Positions 43,146 to 52,107 of a DNA stretch of 64,000 bases are shown piece after piece (position 1 is the first letter of the stretch; every line of letters begins with the position of its first letter). The position numbers and the translations under genes were made by a program. The notes below the pieces were generated by a model that saw only the letters and a list, made by a program, of their open reading frames with translations, made no database searches and was not told the DNA's origin. The DNA is from CAVYGN01 sp964413265 (lineage in GTDB: Bacteria > Spirochaetota > Brevinematia > Brevinematales > JAOACQ01), in NCBI GenBank assembly GCA_964413265.1, contig CAYPRX010000037.1, forward strand, positions 1-64,000, written 5' to 3'.

Positions 43146-43670
43146 ATGAAAAAATTTGGCGGTAAGGTCCTGTTCTTAGATAGAAATGATATTAATACTG
43201 ACGAGATAATTCCCGCGAAATATCTGACAGAAATTACCAAAGAATCATTAAAGCCATACTGCCTTGAAGATTTGAATTTGAAGGGCTTCGACAGGGAAAG
43301 AGACCTTCCAGGGAAAGAGGTCATCATAAGCAGGTCCAATTTCGGCTGCGGTTCATCCAGAGAGCATGCACCCTGGGTTCTTGAACTGAATGGCATAAAT
43401 GTTGTTATCGCGGAAAGTTTTGCACGCATATTCAGGCAGAATATGTTTAACAGTGGATTGCTGGCGATCGAACTTCCGGGCAGGGATATAAATAAACTGT
43501 TTGAAAAATACGCTCAAACCGGGGCTTCGGTAAGTATTGACCTGGACAGGTTCGTTTTGACAGTTAAGGGGGCCTCTGCCTCTGATATTTTTGCTTTCAA
43601 GCTTGACCCTTTTGATGCCGAGCTTGTCAAATCCGGAGGGTGGCTTGAGTATGCGGATAAGAAATACTAA
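43146..43670 (+). CDS. Isopropylmalate/homoaconitate/aconitate hydratase-family small subunit
   Basis: 174 residues, swivelling domain of the aconitase superfamily. DRNDINTDEIIPAKYL opens the domain and SRSNFGCGSSREHAPWVL is the substrate-carboxylate-binding signature. The specificity loop after Tyr-Leu reads YLTE, not the YLRT or YLVY loops I recall for characterised archaeal homoaconitase and isopropylmalate isomerase, so substrate cannot be read from it. The ATG at 43146 follows AGGAG by 6 nt; a TTG at 43131 lies before the Shine-Dalgarno and is rejected. Confidence 0.84.
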   Translation: MKKFGGKVLFLDRNDINTDEIIPAKYLTEITKESLKPYCLEDLNLKGFDRERDLPGKEVIISRSNFGCGSSREHAPWVLELNGINVVIAESFARIFRQNMFNSGLLAIELPGRDINKLFEKYAQTGASVSIDLDRFVLTVKGASASDIFAFKLDPFDAELVKSGGWLEYADKKY

Positions 43671-43710
43671 ATAATTCCGAAGAAATCGTTTCTGGCCCTG
43701 AGTGTTCTGT

Positions 43711-43740
43711 AATTATTGCATTTGTAATAATTCCTTTTTT
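43711..43740 (+). terminator. Weak AT-only hairpin with T-tract after the dehydratase operon
   Basis: AATTATT (43711-43717) and AATAATT (43726-43732) can pair across an 8-nt loop, followed by CCTTTTTT. The stem has no G-C pair, so it would be weak. It overlaps the -35 of the pheS promoter. Confidence 0.3.
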
Positions 43741-43750
43741 AATTTAAAAT
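43722..43750 (+). promoter_or_regulatory. Putative sigma70 promoter of pheST
   Basis: TTGTAA (43722-43727, 4/6), 17-bp spacer, TAAAAT (43745-43750, 5/6). Start near 43757, a 21-nt leader with GGAG before the ATG at 43778. No T-box or phenylalanine leader peptide fits. Confidence 0.5.
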
Positions 43751-43777
43751 GAATCATATTTTTTATGGAGCTCATTT

Positions 43778-44803
43778 ATGAAGGAAGATTTGCTCAGGAT
43801 CAGGGAAGAAGCGCTTCAGGAATTGGAGAGGGCGGATGGGCAGAAGGCTATCGATGAATTAAAAATAAAATACCTGGGGAAAAAGGGTATTTTGAAGGGT
43901 ATGCTTTCCAGCCTCGGTAACTTGAATGTCGAAGAGAGAAAAGAATTCGGAAAATTAGCGAATGATATCAAAGATGAGATAAGAAATAAACTGGAAACAG
44001 CGGAAGAATTGATTGATAATAAGGAAAGAGATAAGAAACTTAAGACCGGTGTTCTTGATATCACAGTGCCAAAAAGCGTTCCAGTTCCTGGATATTTTCA
44101 TCCTCTTACTGTAGTTTTGGATAGAATGGTTAATATTTTCAAAAGCATGGGATACAGTGTGGCAGATGGTCCCGAAATGGAAGAAGAATATTATAATTTT
44201 GAGGCACTGAATATGCCTGCCCACCACCCTGCAAGAGACGATCATGATTCCTTCTTTTTCGGTTCTTCAAAATTGTTGAGGACCCATACTTCGCCAGTCC
44301 AGATAAGGACTATGAAAGCTAAAAAGCCTCCTATCGCCATAGTAGTTCCGGGAAGATGCTACAGGAGGGATGCAGTTGATGCAACACACTCCCCTGTTTT
44401 TTACCAGATGGAAGGTCTTGTTGTCGATAAAGGAATAACTTTTGCGGACCTCAAAGGAACTCTTCTACTCTGGGCTAAACTGATGTTCGGTGAAAATACA
44501 AATATCCGCCTGAGACCGGATTATTTTCCCTTTACCGAGCCTTCAGCTGAGCTTGCAGTTACATGCCCCGTCTGCCATGGGAAAAAATGCGGTGTTTGCA
44601 AACATTCAGGATGGGTTGAATTAATGGGGTGCGGGCTGGTAGATCCAAATGTCCTGGAAAACTGCAATATAGATCCGGACATTTATTCCGGTTTCGCCTT
44701 CGGACTTGGCATAGAAAGGGTTGCTATGACTGTTTACGGTATCAAGGATATCCGCCAGTTTTATGAAAATGATTTGCGGCTGCTTTCACAGTTTGTCAAG
44801 TAG
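43778..44803 (+). CDS. pheS: Phenylalanyl-tRNA synthetase alpha subunit
   Basis: 341 residues; catalytic chain of the (alpha-beta)2 enzyme that charges tRNA-Phe. N-terminal coiled coil (about 1-90), then class II aaRS motif 2 (VPGRCYRRDAVDATHSPVF) and motif 3 (FGLGIERVAMTVYGIKDIRQ). A Cys-rich insert (CPVCHGKKCGVCKHSGW) is a common PheS feature. GGAG lies 8 nt upstream. pheT starts 8 nt after its stop. Confidence 0.97.
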   Translation: MKEDLLRIREEALQELERADGQKAIDELKIKYLGKKGILKGMLSSLGNLNVEERKEFGKLANDIKDEIRNKLETAEELIDNKERDKKLKTGVLDITVPKSVPVPGYFHPLTVVLDRMVNIFKSMGYSVADGPEMEEEYYNFEALNMPAHHPARDDHDSFFFGSSKLLRTHTSPVQIRTMKAKKPPIAIVVPGRCYRRDAVDATHSPVFYQMEGLVVDKGITFADLKGTLLLWAKLMFGENTNIRLRPDYFPFTEPSAELAVTCPVCHGKKCGVCKHSGWVELMGCGLVDPNVLENCNIDPDIYSGFAFGLGIERVAMTVYGIKDIRQFYENDLRLLSQFVK

Positions 44804-44811
44804 GAGGCATT

Positions 44812-47163
44812 ATGAGAGTTACATATAACTGGTTGAGGGAGTTCGTTTCGATTGATTTGCCGCCAGATGATCTGGCTCAGAAGCTGACAGCTGTCGGCCC
44901 TGAGGTCACCGGCATAAGGAAAGTTGGAATAGGTCCTGACAATATAAATAATATTCTTCTGGGGAGGGTTACAGACCTGCAGGTCCATCCCCAGTCTGAA
45001 AGCCTGAAAATAGCATTGGTCAGCGCTGCCAGGAATTCATATAAAATTATCACAAACAGCGGGGCACTGGAAAAGGGTCATTTCGTGGTTATTGCAATTC
45101 CCGGTACAGTACTTCCAAACAGTCTTGTTATAGAGGAAGCTTTGATAAAGGGAGAAAAATCCGAAGGAATGATTCTTGCGAGGGAACACCTTACCCTTGA
45201 AGATAAAAGCCAGGATGTCTGGATTTTAGGAAAGGATGAAAAAAAGGCCAAGGCTCTTTTTGAAATCTATACGGAGGAAGATTATCTTTTTGATATTGAT
45301 CTTACTTCGAACCGTTCGGATTGCCTTTCAGTTATAGGGATTGCAAGGGAAATAGCTGCAATGCTTGACAAGGAAATGATCATACCGAATCCTACCGCCC
45401 ATGAAACAACTGAGGAATTACCGGATATTACGATAGAAGAAAAGAATCTCTGCCCTAGATATTCTGCCAGAATTCTGCGAGGGATAAAGGTTAAAGAGTC
45501 TCCGGAATGGCTGAAAAGGAAACTTGAGCTATGCGGCATCAGGGCAATCAATAATATAGTTGATGCTACAAATTATGTTCTTCTTGAAATCGGACACCCC
45601 ATGCATGCTTTTGACATAAATAAACTTGAGGAGCATCAGATAATTGTAAGAAAAGCCGAAACCGGAGAGAAGATAAATACACTTGATGGAGTCCCTCGGG
45701 AAATCGATGATTCCATGCTTATTATTGCCGATGGGAAAAAACCGATTGCAATAGCGGGTATAATGGGCGGTGATAACAGCCTTGTTCTTCCTGAATCCAC
45801 AGATATTCTTCTCGAAAGCGCATATTTTGATCCGGTTTCGATACGTATGACTGCTAAGAAATTGGGCCTCTGCACGGAGGCCTCATACCGATTTGAAAGA
45901 AATGCGGATTGGGGGATAACTGTTGGAGCTATAGAAAGGGCTACGGAAATAATTATGATGACCTGTAGTCCGGCGGTATCGAGGATAAGGGATGAATATG
46001 TGAATATCTTTAAGGACAAAATCATCAATGTAAAGGCTGATTTTATTTCTTCAAAGCTCGGAATAAAGATGACACTCAGGACAATAGAAGCTATACTGAA
46101 AAGACTTAGGTTTACTATACTTGCCAAAAGGGAAGACGCACTGGAAGTTAAAGTACCTACATTCCGTTCAGATATTTCAAGGGTCATTGATATTGTAGAA
46201 GAAGCCGCAAGGATCCATGGCTATAACAATATACCTCAGAATATGTTCAGACCGCCGATTGATATCGAAGGGCTCAAGTCTAACAAAGACGAGGAATATT
46301 TTTTAAGGGAGATTTTAAGAGGCCAGGGTTTTACAGAAGTCTATAATTTCAGTTTTACTAATGAAAATGAAACCGCTATTTTCAAAACAGGAGAAGAAAA
46401 TCTGCTCAAGCTGCAAAATCCCCTTTCAGGGGATGCGACTTTAATGAGAAATTATCTCTTTCCCGGTCTTATGAAGACGGTGGAGTTTAATGCGAAAAGC
46501 GCATATATAGAGGATGCCCGATTTTATGAAATAGGAAGGACATTTCACAGGAAAAAAAATATTTTTACTGAGACAAAAAAAGCTGGATTTGTTCTTTTCG
46601 GTGAGAATTATGATTATTATAAAATATCAGGAATACTTGAATACATACTGATAAAAGCAGGAGCATCAAAAATCGATTTTAAAAATATAGCACTGCCCTT
46701 TCTTCATCCTGTTAATGCTGCGGAAGTATTAATCGGAGGTAAATCGATCGGGTTCGCAGGCGAAGTTCACCCTGATATTATCAAAAATTTAGGCCTGAGG
46801 TTTCCTGCCTTTATCGGCGAGATTGATACAGGCAGACTGAAAGAATTTCTGGATCTTGAAATTAATTTAGAAGAGGTAATTAAATTTCCGCCGATCGGAC
46901 GCGATATTTCAATTATTGTCAATGATGATGTTCTTTCCCGCAGATTGATGCTGGAAATAGAAGATTTTCATGAATGGATCAGGGATGTGAAATTTTTTGA
47001 TCTGTTTAAAGGCTCCCAGATTGGTGAGAATAAAAAGAGCGTTACATTTTCGTTAATCTTCCAGTGCCGGGACAGGACATTGACTGATGATGAAGTAAAT
47101 GAGGTTATGACAAAACTTATCATAATGCTTAAAGGAAAGTATGGCGCCCTGATCAGGGAATAA
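44812..47163 (+). CDS. pheT: Phenylalanyl-tRNA synthetase beta subunit
   Basis: 783 residues, normal length. Domains in order: tRNA-binding OB-fold (about 40-150, with ITNSGALEKG), B3/B4 editing domain (about 210-370, including GHPMHAFD and GGDNSLVLPESTDILLE), B5 (about 400-475), catalytic-like core (about 480-680) and C-terminal FDX-ACB anticodon-binding domain (about 690-783, FPPIGRDISIIVNDDV). Shine-Dalgarno TAGGAGG. An aldo/keto reductase follows closely and may be co-transcribed. Confidence 0.97.
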   Translation: MRVTYNWLREFVSIDLPPDDLAQKLTAVGPEVTGIRKVGIGPDNINNILLGRVTDLQVHPQSESLKIALVSAARNSYKIITNSGALEKGHFVVIAIPGTVLPNSLVIEEALIKGEKSEGMILAREHLTLEDKSQDVWILGKDEKKAKALFEIYTEEDYLFDIDLTSNRSDCLSVIGIAREIAAMLDKEMIIPNPTAHETTEELPDITIEEKNLCPRYSARILRGIKVKESPEWLKRKLELCGIRAINNIVDATNYVLLEIGHPMHAFDINKLEEHQIIVRKAETGEKINTLDGVPREIDDSMLIIADGKKPIAIAGIMGGDNSLVLPESTDILLESAYFDPVSIRMTAKKLGLCTEASYRFERNADWGITVGAIERATEIIMMTCSPAVSRIRDEYVNIFKDKIINVKADFISSKLGIKMTLRTIEAILKRLRFTILAKREDALEVKVPTFRSDISRVIDIVEEAARIHGYNNIPQNMFRPPIDIEGLKSNKDEEYFLREILRGQGFTEVYNFSFTNENETAIFKTGEENLLKLQNPLSGDATLMRNYLFPGLMKTVEFNAKSAYIEDARFYEIGRTFHRKKNIFTETKKAGFVLFGENYDYYKISGILEYILIKAGASKIDFKNIALPFLHPVNAAEVLIGGKSIGFAGEVHPDIIKNLGLRFPAFIGEIDTGRLKEFLDLEINLEEVIKFPPIGRDISIIVNDDVLSRRLMLEIEDFHEWIRDVKFFDLFKGSQIGENKKSVTFSLIFQCRDRTLTDDEVNEVMTKLIIMLKGKYGALIRE

Positions 47164-47177
47164 AAGGGGTGTATGGA

Positions 47178-48164
47178 ATGAGATACAGGCTTTTAGGTAA
47201 AACAGGGTTCAAGGTTTCGGAGATATCGCTTGGGACATGGCAGTTGGGAGGGAAATGGGGTGAACCTTTCAGTTACGATATTGCTGAAAAAACGGTAAAT
47301 GCCGCTTTAGAAAGAGGAATAAATTTTATTGATACGGCTGATGTTTACAGTGACGGCCAAAGCGAAGCCGCAGTCGCAAGGATTGTAAAAAAAAGCCATG
47401 AAAGGGTATATGTAGCTACAAAATGCGGCAGAAGAATTTCTCCTCATATCATACAGAATTACAGCCCTGATATACTGTCGAAACATCTTGAGGACAGTCT
47501 GAAAAATATGGGAGTGGATACGATTGATCTTATCCAGCTTCATTGCCCGCCTACTGAAGTTTATTATAGACCCGAATATTTTGTCATGTTCGATAAATTA
47601 AAACAGCAGGGTAAGATTTTAAATCTCGGAGTAAGCGTTGAAAAGGTTGAAGAAGCCATTAAAGCCATTGAATATCCCAATGTATCTACTGTTCAGATTA
47701 TTTTCAATATGTTCAGGCTCAGACCTTCTGAATTTTTTTTTAGAGAAGCATGGGAAAAGAAGGTAGGAATCCTTGCAAGAGTGCCTCTCGCCAGTGGCCT
47801 TTTATCCGGAAAATTGAAAAAAGATACTGTCTTCAGTCCGAAAGATCACAGGAATTTCAACAGGGGAGGAGCAGCGTTCGACAGGGGGGAAACTTTTTCA
47901 GGTGTTGATTATGTGACTGGCCTGAAGGCCGTTGAAGAACTGAAGAGGATTTTCAGCTCAGATGTACCCCTCTCAAATTGGGCAATCAGGTGGATACTTA
48001 TGTTTAAGGAAATATCCTGCGTTATCCCCGGAGCTTCCAGACCTGAACAGATCATCGAAAATATAAAGGCCGCAGATTTAAAGGCGATCACATCAACAAA
48101 GATGGAATCTGTAAGGAATGTTTATGAGAAATTTATTAAACCCTCTGTCCATCAATTATGGTAG
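47178..48164 (+). CDS. Aldo/keto reductase
   Basis: 328 residues, NAD(P)H-dependent (beta/alpha)8 oxidoreductase. The catalytic tetrad is visible: Asp in NFIDTADVYSDGQSE, Tyr in the same segment, Lys in VATKCGR and His in LIQLHCPP. The C-terminal coenzyme loop IPGASRPEQIIENI is present. The family is broad, so the substrate cannot be assigned. ATG at 47178 follows a GGGGTGTATGG stretch; a GTG at 47169 is in frame. It lies 14 nt after pheT on the same strand with no terminator between. Confidence 0.88.
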   Translation: MRYRLLGKTGFKVSEISLGTWQLGGKWGEPFSYDIAEKTVNAALERGINFIDTADVYSDGQSEAAVARIVKKSHERVYVATKCGRRISPHIIQNYSPDILSKHLEDSLKNMGVDTIDLIQLHCPPTEVYYRPEYFVMFDKLKQQGKILNLGVSVEKVEEAIKAIEYPNVSTVQIIFNMFRLRPSEFFFREAWEKKVGILARVPLASGLLSGKLKKDTVFSPKDHRNFNRGGAAFDRGETFSGVDYVTGLKAVEELKRIFSSDVPLSNWAIRWILMFKEISCVIPGASRPEQIIENIKAADLKAITSTKMESVRNVYEKFIKPSVHQLW

Positions 48165-48203
48165 GGTATTGACAGAGTGCTGTTTTCAAAGTCGCTTTAT
48201 CTA

Positions 48204-48231
48204 TTGACTTTTAGTGAGTTTGATTTAAAAT
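48204..48231 (+). promoter_or_regulatory. Putative sigma70 promoter of the pmbA-lipoprotein run
   Basis: TTGACT (48204-48209, 5/6), 16-bp spacer, TAAAAT (48226-48231, 5/6). Start near 48238, leaving an untranslated leader of about 120 nt before the ATG at 48359; nothing structured was recognised in it. Confidence 0.5.
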
Positions 48232-48358
48232 TACCTGACAGTAAATATAACGGTTATTACCTGAAATGTATTTAAGAACAGGAACATATGAATTGAACTC
48301 TTTGTAACTTATTTAAGGCTTTATGCCGGCCATAAGTACTAATTAATGAGAGGCTAAA

Positions 48359-49669
48359 ATGGTCTTTTCAGATATGGAACGGACATTAAAAGATATTTGC
48401 TCTTCAATAGAAAAGGGTGATGTTATATCAAACTATTCTGAGGCTAAATCTGTAGATTTTGAAATGGACCATTTAAAATCAATTGAAGATATAAGCAGGT
48501 TCAGCATCGGCCTCCGCATTTTCAAGGAAGGAAAAGTCGGAAATTCGTACATTAACTCGCTTGAAGATAAAGAAATCTTAATAAAAAATGCAGCCGACAG
48601 TTCAAGCCTCGGCGATTTAATAGATTTCGAATTACCGGGGTCAAGTACTTATAAACCGATGAATATGTTTTTCCAGGATATTAAGGATTACAGTGAGCAA
48701 AAAGCTGTAAATATCGGTGATGAAATAATAAAGAGATTGAAGAACGTCGACAGGGAAGCTAAAATTAACGCAGCTATTTCATCAGCATATTCCCGTCATT
48801 ATATTGCTAACACTAACGGATTTTGGGGATTTTACGATTCTACTTTATTCAATGTATCAGCCGGGATGCTTCTTGTAGACGATTCCGGCGGATTGTTATC
48901 CGTCGATGAGGGAGATGCAGCATACTCTGAAGAGGTCAATATCGAAGACATCTGTGCAACAATCGAATGGCGTTATAAAAACGCCTTAAATAAAGTTCAA
49001 ATGAAAACCGGATATTTCCCGGTGGTGTTCAGCCCGGAGGCCCTGGGACTGTTGCTGGAATCCATTGAAATTGCTGCAAATGCGAAAACGCTTTATAAAG
49101 GAATATCAGTTCTTTCTGATAAACTGGGAAAAGGCATAGCATCGTCTTCTTTTACTCTGGTTGACAACCCGATCCTGGAGAAGGGTCTGGGAAGCTATCC
49201 ATTCGATGACGAAGGGGTCATACCTGACAGGTTGCCGATAATTGAAAATGGAATTTTTAAAAATTTCATTTATGATCTGACAACGGCCAAAAGGTTAAAC
49301 TGCAGAAGTACCGGTCATGGATCGAGAAGCACTTCTTCAATGCCTTCCCCCTCATTTTCCAATCTTATTATAGGAACAGGATCTTCAACTTTTGACGAAA
49401 TGATCGGCTCTATTAAGTACGGTCTCTATGTCTGTGAATTTCTAGGCGGGGGTATGTCAAACATGCTGGCCGGAGATTTTTCTGTAAATGTTGAACTTGG
49501 TTATCTGGTGGAGGAAGGACAGGTCAAGGGTCGGGTCAAGGATACTATGCTATCGGGAAATGTATATGATCTATTGAAAGATATCGATGCTGTCGAGTCC
49601 AGGACATATAAAAAAGGCTCTCTTTATGCCCCACACATCCTGTTCAGGAAAGCATCCATAACCGGTTAA
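48359..49669 (+). CDS. pmbA: TldD/PmbA family protein, PmbA (TldE) type
   Basis: 436 residues. The family core is recognisable: the C-terminal GGGMSNMLAGDFSVNVELGYL, the central GRSTGHGSRS-like stretch CRSTGHGSRSTSS and FIYDLTTAKRL. There is no HExxxH zinc motif, which marks TldD, so this is the non-catalytic PmbA/TldE half of a TldD-TldE protease that degrades unfolded peptides or matures ribosomal peptides. TldD is not in the window. Shine-Dalgarno GAGAGG precedes the ATG. It lies 3 nt upstream of the lipoprotein gene. Confidence 0.87.
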   Translation: MVFSDMERTLKDICSSIEKGDVISNYSEAKSVDFEMDHLKSIEDISRFSIGLRIFKEGKVGNSYINSLEDKEILIKNAADSSSLGDLIDFELPGSSTYKPMNMFFQDIKDYSEQKAVNIGDEIIKRLKNVDREAKINAAISSAYSRHYIANTNGFWGFYDSTLFNVSAGMLLVDDSGGLLSVDEGDAAYSEEVNIEDICATIEWRYKNALNKVQMKTGYFPVVFSPEALGLLLESIEIAANAKTLYKGISVLSDKLGKGIASSSFTLVDNPILEKGLGSYPFDDEGVIPDRLPIIENGIFKNFIYDLTTAKRLNCRSTGHGSRSTSSMPSPSFSNLIIGTGSSTFDEMIGSIKYGLYVCEFLGGGMSNMLAGDFSVNVELGYLVEEGQVKGRVKDTMLSGNVYDLLKDIDAVESRTYKKGSLYAPHILFRKASITG

Positions 49670-49672
49670 ATT

Positions 49673-50332
49673 ATGAAAAGGGCTTTTCAATTCATTTTAT
49701 TATCAATACTTCTTTTATACATCGATTCATGTGCGTCCAGAACGGGCTTGATAAGAGACAATTCAAAGGATCTTGTATATTTCAAATTTTTTTTATTTCT
49801 TAAAAATACTAGCCATGACCTTAACGGGAGCGGGGATGCCGTTATAAGAAGGGATAAAACACTCAAATTGAGAATTTTTGATAATATTTTGGACAGGCAT
49901 ATTTTCGATTTTTTATCAGATGCGACAGGAAGGAATTTCGTAATCTTCCCAGATAATAAGACAGTTTATGAAAAAAATGACAATACATTTCCTGTTTTAA
50001 TGACTCATTATATTTACGATTTTATGACTCTTGATAAAATCGATCTGGAGAATGACCCTGGCATCAGTAAAATTGTTATGGATGGCTCCCATATTAAACA
50101 AATAATATTTACTTATTTTCAACGAAATATTAAAATAGAAATAGAGAAAAGATTTGAGGACGGTAAACCGGAAAGGATTAAATTTGTGATGGACGGAGAC
50201 ACTCTCATTTTTGATATTACTTCATATGAAAGCTATGACTTTATCATTGATATGTCCGGTTTTAATGAAATCAGGGATAACTCAGTTAAGTCTCTTTTTG
50301 AGTGGCTGGGAGATTTTTATGGCCAGGGATAA
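49673..50332 (+). CDS. Lipoprotein of unknown function
   Basis: 219 residues. A lipoprotein signal peptide MKRAFQFILLSILLLYIDSC ends with an atypical lipobox (YIDSC), giving Cys20 as lipid-modified residue. The mature part has a beta-rich pattern like LolA/DUF4292-type outer-membrane lipoproteins (DGSHIKQIIFTYFQRNIKIE, then RIKFVMDGDTLIFDITSYES), but I cannot assign it firmly. No Shine-Dalgarno is visible at its ATG, 3 nt from the pmbA stop, so translation is probably coupled. Its 3' end overlaps the next gene by 14 nt. Confidence 0.65.
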   Translation: MKRAFQFILLSILLLYIDSCASRTGLIRDNSKDLVYFKFFLFLKNTSHDLNGSGDAVIRRDKTLKLRIFDNILDRHIFDFLSDATGRNFVIFPDNKTVYEKNDNTFPVLMTHYIYDFMTLDKIDLENDPGISKIVMDGSHIKQIIFTYFQRNIKIEIEKRFEDGKPERIKFVMDGDTLIFDITSYESYDFIIDMSGFNEIRDNSVKSLFEWLGDFYGQG

Positions 50333-52064
50333 GCTGGATAATATAAGGGAGAAACTCAGGCTTGATTCCCTAGATGAAAATGTCAAGAAGGATATTTTTA
50401 ATAAATTCGTTGAGGCAGGGGGCCAGGTAATTGATGCCGGCAGGAAAAGCAGAAAGCATTATGATAATTATGAAAAAGAAGAGGGATTGAAAAAAGAAAC
50501 TGTTAAAAAAGAGAGTTCAAAAATATTCAGGTTTGGTGAAGAAGTTTTGAACCGCAGCCATAATAAAAAAAAGCTATCCTTTAAACCTGAGAGTCCCCGG
50601 GATAATCCGGTTAATAAATGGATAGAGAGATTTTCAGCGAAACTTGGATGCGTATTCAACGGTATATTGACCTTGGACGGTGATCATTTCAAGAATTCTT
50701 TCCGAGAACTTATACTCTATAAATTTCAGAATGTTCTTCTGGATTCCAGAATGATCCTGGCCTCAGCACTATATCAGAATAAATTAGTGGCCAATGAAAT
50801 CATGAAATCATCATTTGTCAACAGTGTATTCCCTTATAATTATGAACTGATTTACCGCTTCGATAATCTTTACAGCTCTGAATTATTCGATCAGATCGGC
50901 GTTTTAAGAAATTCCAAACACCTTGTCAGGAGGATAAAAGGCATATTGATCCAGATCTTCAAGTCACTTCTTATTATTCAGCCTTATCATGCATATTTAA
51001 AAACTGCGATTGAAAATGCACTTATAGCCGAAAAAAATATACGGGGTCTTGATCCTTCCATTACCTTTGATAATGTGAAAAAGCTCAATTCAAATGTGGA
51101 TTTTGTGTTTCTTAAAGTCTACCCCAAACTATTTACATTGGTTGACTGGTATTATAAGAACGATACGTCGGAAAGAAGTGAAAATTTTAAATATTATCTT
51201 AAATTTAAAGAAGAGGATATCATCGGTTATTACACGAATAAATGGAAGTCTGAACTTGCGGGCTTACTGAAAAAAGAAAAGAAGGGCGAAGAGGAAGTTC
51301 AGATTAATGGTGGAGGAGGTGAGGACTACTCAATTACTGCAATTGATACGCTGAGAAGCGATCCGATAAAAAAAGGGCTTCATATAATGGAAGATAATAT
51401 AAAGCTGAGGGATATATTAAAATCTTTCAGTGAACAGCATGATATCAGGTCCCTTTTCCAGATCAGGGATAGAGTATTTATTACTCTATGTCTGACAAAT
51501 TTTTTCGATAAAGAGTTTTCATTCTTATTTAATTCCAATAAGATTCTTCTTAATATTGCACTTCTGGATGGTAAAAGAATCGATATGAAGAGGGAACTTC
51601 TTGATTCTTATTATAAACTTAACAATATTTTGGAAATAACAAATGAGTATTTGAAAATTATCAGGGAAATAAAAAAAATGGAAAATGATGCATTAGTCAG
51701 CTTGCAGGAAAGATCCTCCCGGTCAAATCAATATTCTGTTCAAAGAAGTCAGATCTCAAGATCCATACGTAAAGAGGCTAGGAAGTTTTTCGATGAATTT
51801 GCAGAAAAAATTCTTTTTATATTAAGCGATTATCAGCGCGGAGGGAGGATAATAGTAAATCCTTCAGTACTCCTGGAATTTGATAAAAAAATCGATGGAC
51901 AAAGATATGCTGACGGGAAAAAAACAATAGATGTTATTGAAGATGCTTATAATTTCAGCAGTGCAGCTCATTTTCTTCTCAGTGAAGGAGATTTGAGCCC
52001 TGTAGGGCTGATGCTGGAAAAAAGGACATATCTCCGGCTTGATATTGACCAGTATGATGAATAA
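50319..52064 (+). CDS. Large cytosolic protein of unknown function (581 residues)
   Basis: Family not recognised. The ATG at 50319 follows GGGAG by 7 nt; the frame is open upstream to 50211, but that portion lies wholly inside the lipoprotein gene. The N-terminal 100 residues are charged and Lys-rich (KKETVKKESSKIF); the rest is mainly helical with Leu/Ile-rich segments (LVRRIKGILIQIFKSLLIIQ), no membrane helix and a short Gly-rich linker (QINGGGGEDYS) near residue 335. A Ser/Arg/Gln-rich stretch (SSRSNQYSVQRSQISRS) precedes a basic helix near residue 490. Same-strand neighbours (lipoprotein, HEAT protein) suggest an envelope link but no function follows. Comparable in style to the orphan at 16953-19010. 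Confidence 0.58.
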   Translation: MARDKLDNIREKLRLDSLDENVKKDIFNKFVEAGGQVIDAGRKSRKHYDNYEKEEGLKKETVKKESSKIFRFGEEVLNRSHNKKKLSFKPESPRDNPVNKWIERFSAKLGCVFNGILTLDGDHFKNSFRELILYKFQNVLLDSRMILASALYQNKLVANEIMKSSFVNSVFPYNYELIYRFDNLYSSELFDQIGVLRNSKHLVRRIKGILIQIFKSLLIIQPYHAYLKTAIENALIAEKNIRGLDPSITFDNVKKLNSNVDFVFLKVYPKLFTLVDWYYKNDTSERSENFKYYLKFKEEDIIGYYTNKWKSELAGLLKKEKKGEEEVQINGGGGEDYSITAIDTLRSDPIKKGLHIMEDNIKLRDILKSFSEQHDIRSLFQIRDRVFITLCLTNFFDKEFSFLFNSNKILLNIALLDGKRIDMKRELLDSYYKLNNILEITNEYLKIIREIKKMENDALVSLQERSSRSNQYSVQRSQISRSIRKEARKFFDEFAEKILFILSDYQRGGRIIVNPSVLLEFDKKIDGQRYADGKKTIDVIEDAYNFSSAAHFLLSEGDLSPVGLMLEKRTYLRLDIDQYDE

Positions 52065-52107
52065 GTAAAGGCAGGCATGAAAGAGATATTCTATGAGGAG
52101 GAATTTT

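Noticed and set aside
43671..43777. T-box or attenuator upstream of pheST
   Set aside because: Only 107 bases, no T-box core (TGGNACCGCG) and no Phe-rich leader peptide; just a weak AT hairpin.
45636..46187. 183-codon open frame antisense to pheT
   Set aside because: It lies fully inside a clear pheT; composition is that of a shadow frame (Ser/Ile-rich), with no Shine-Dalgarno or domain.
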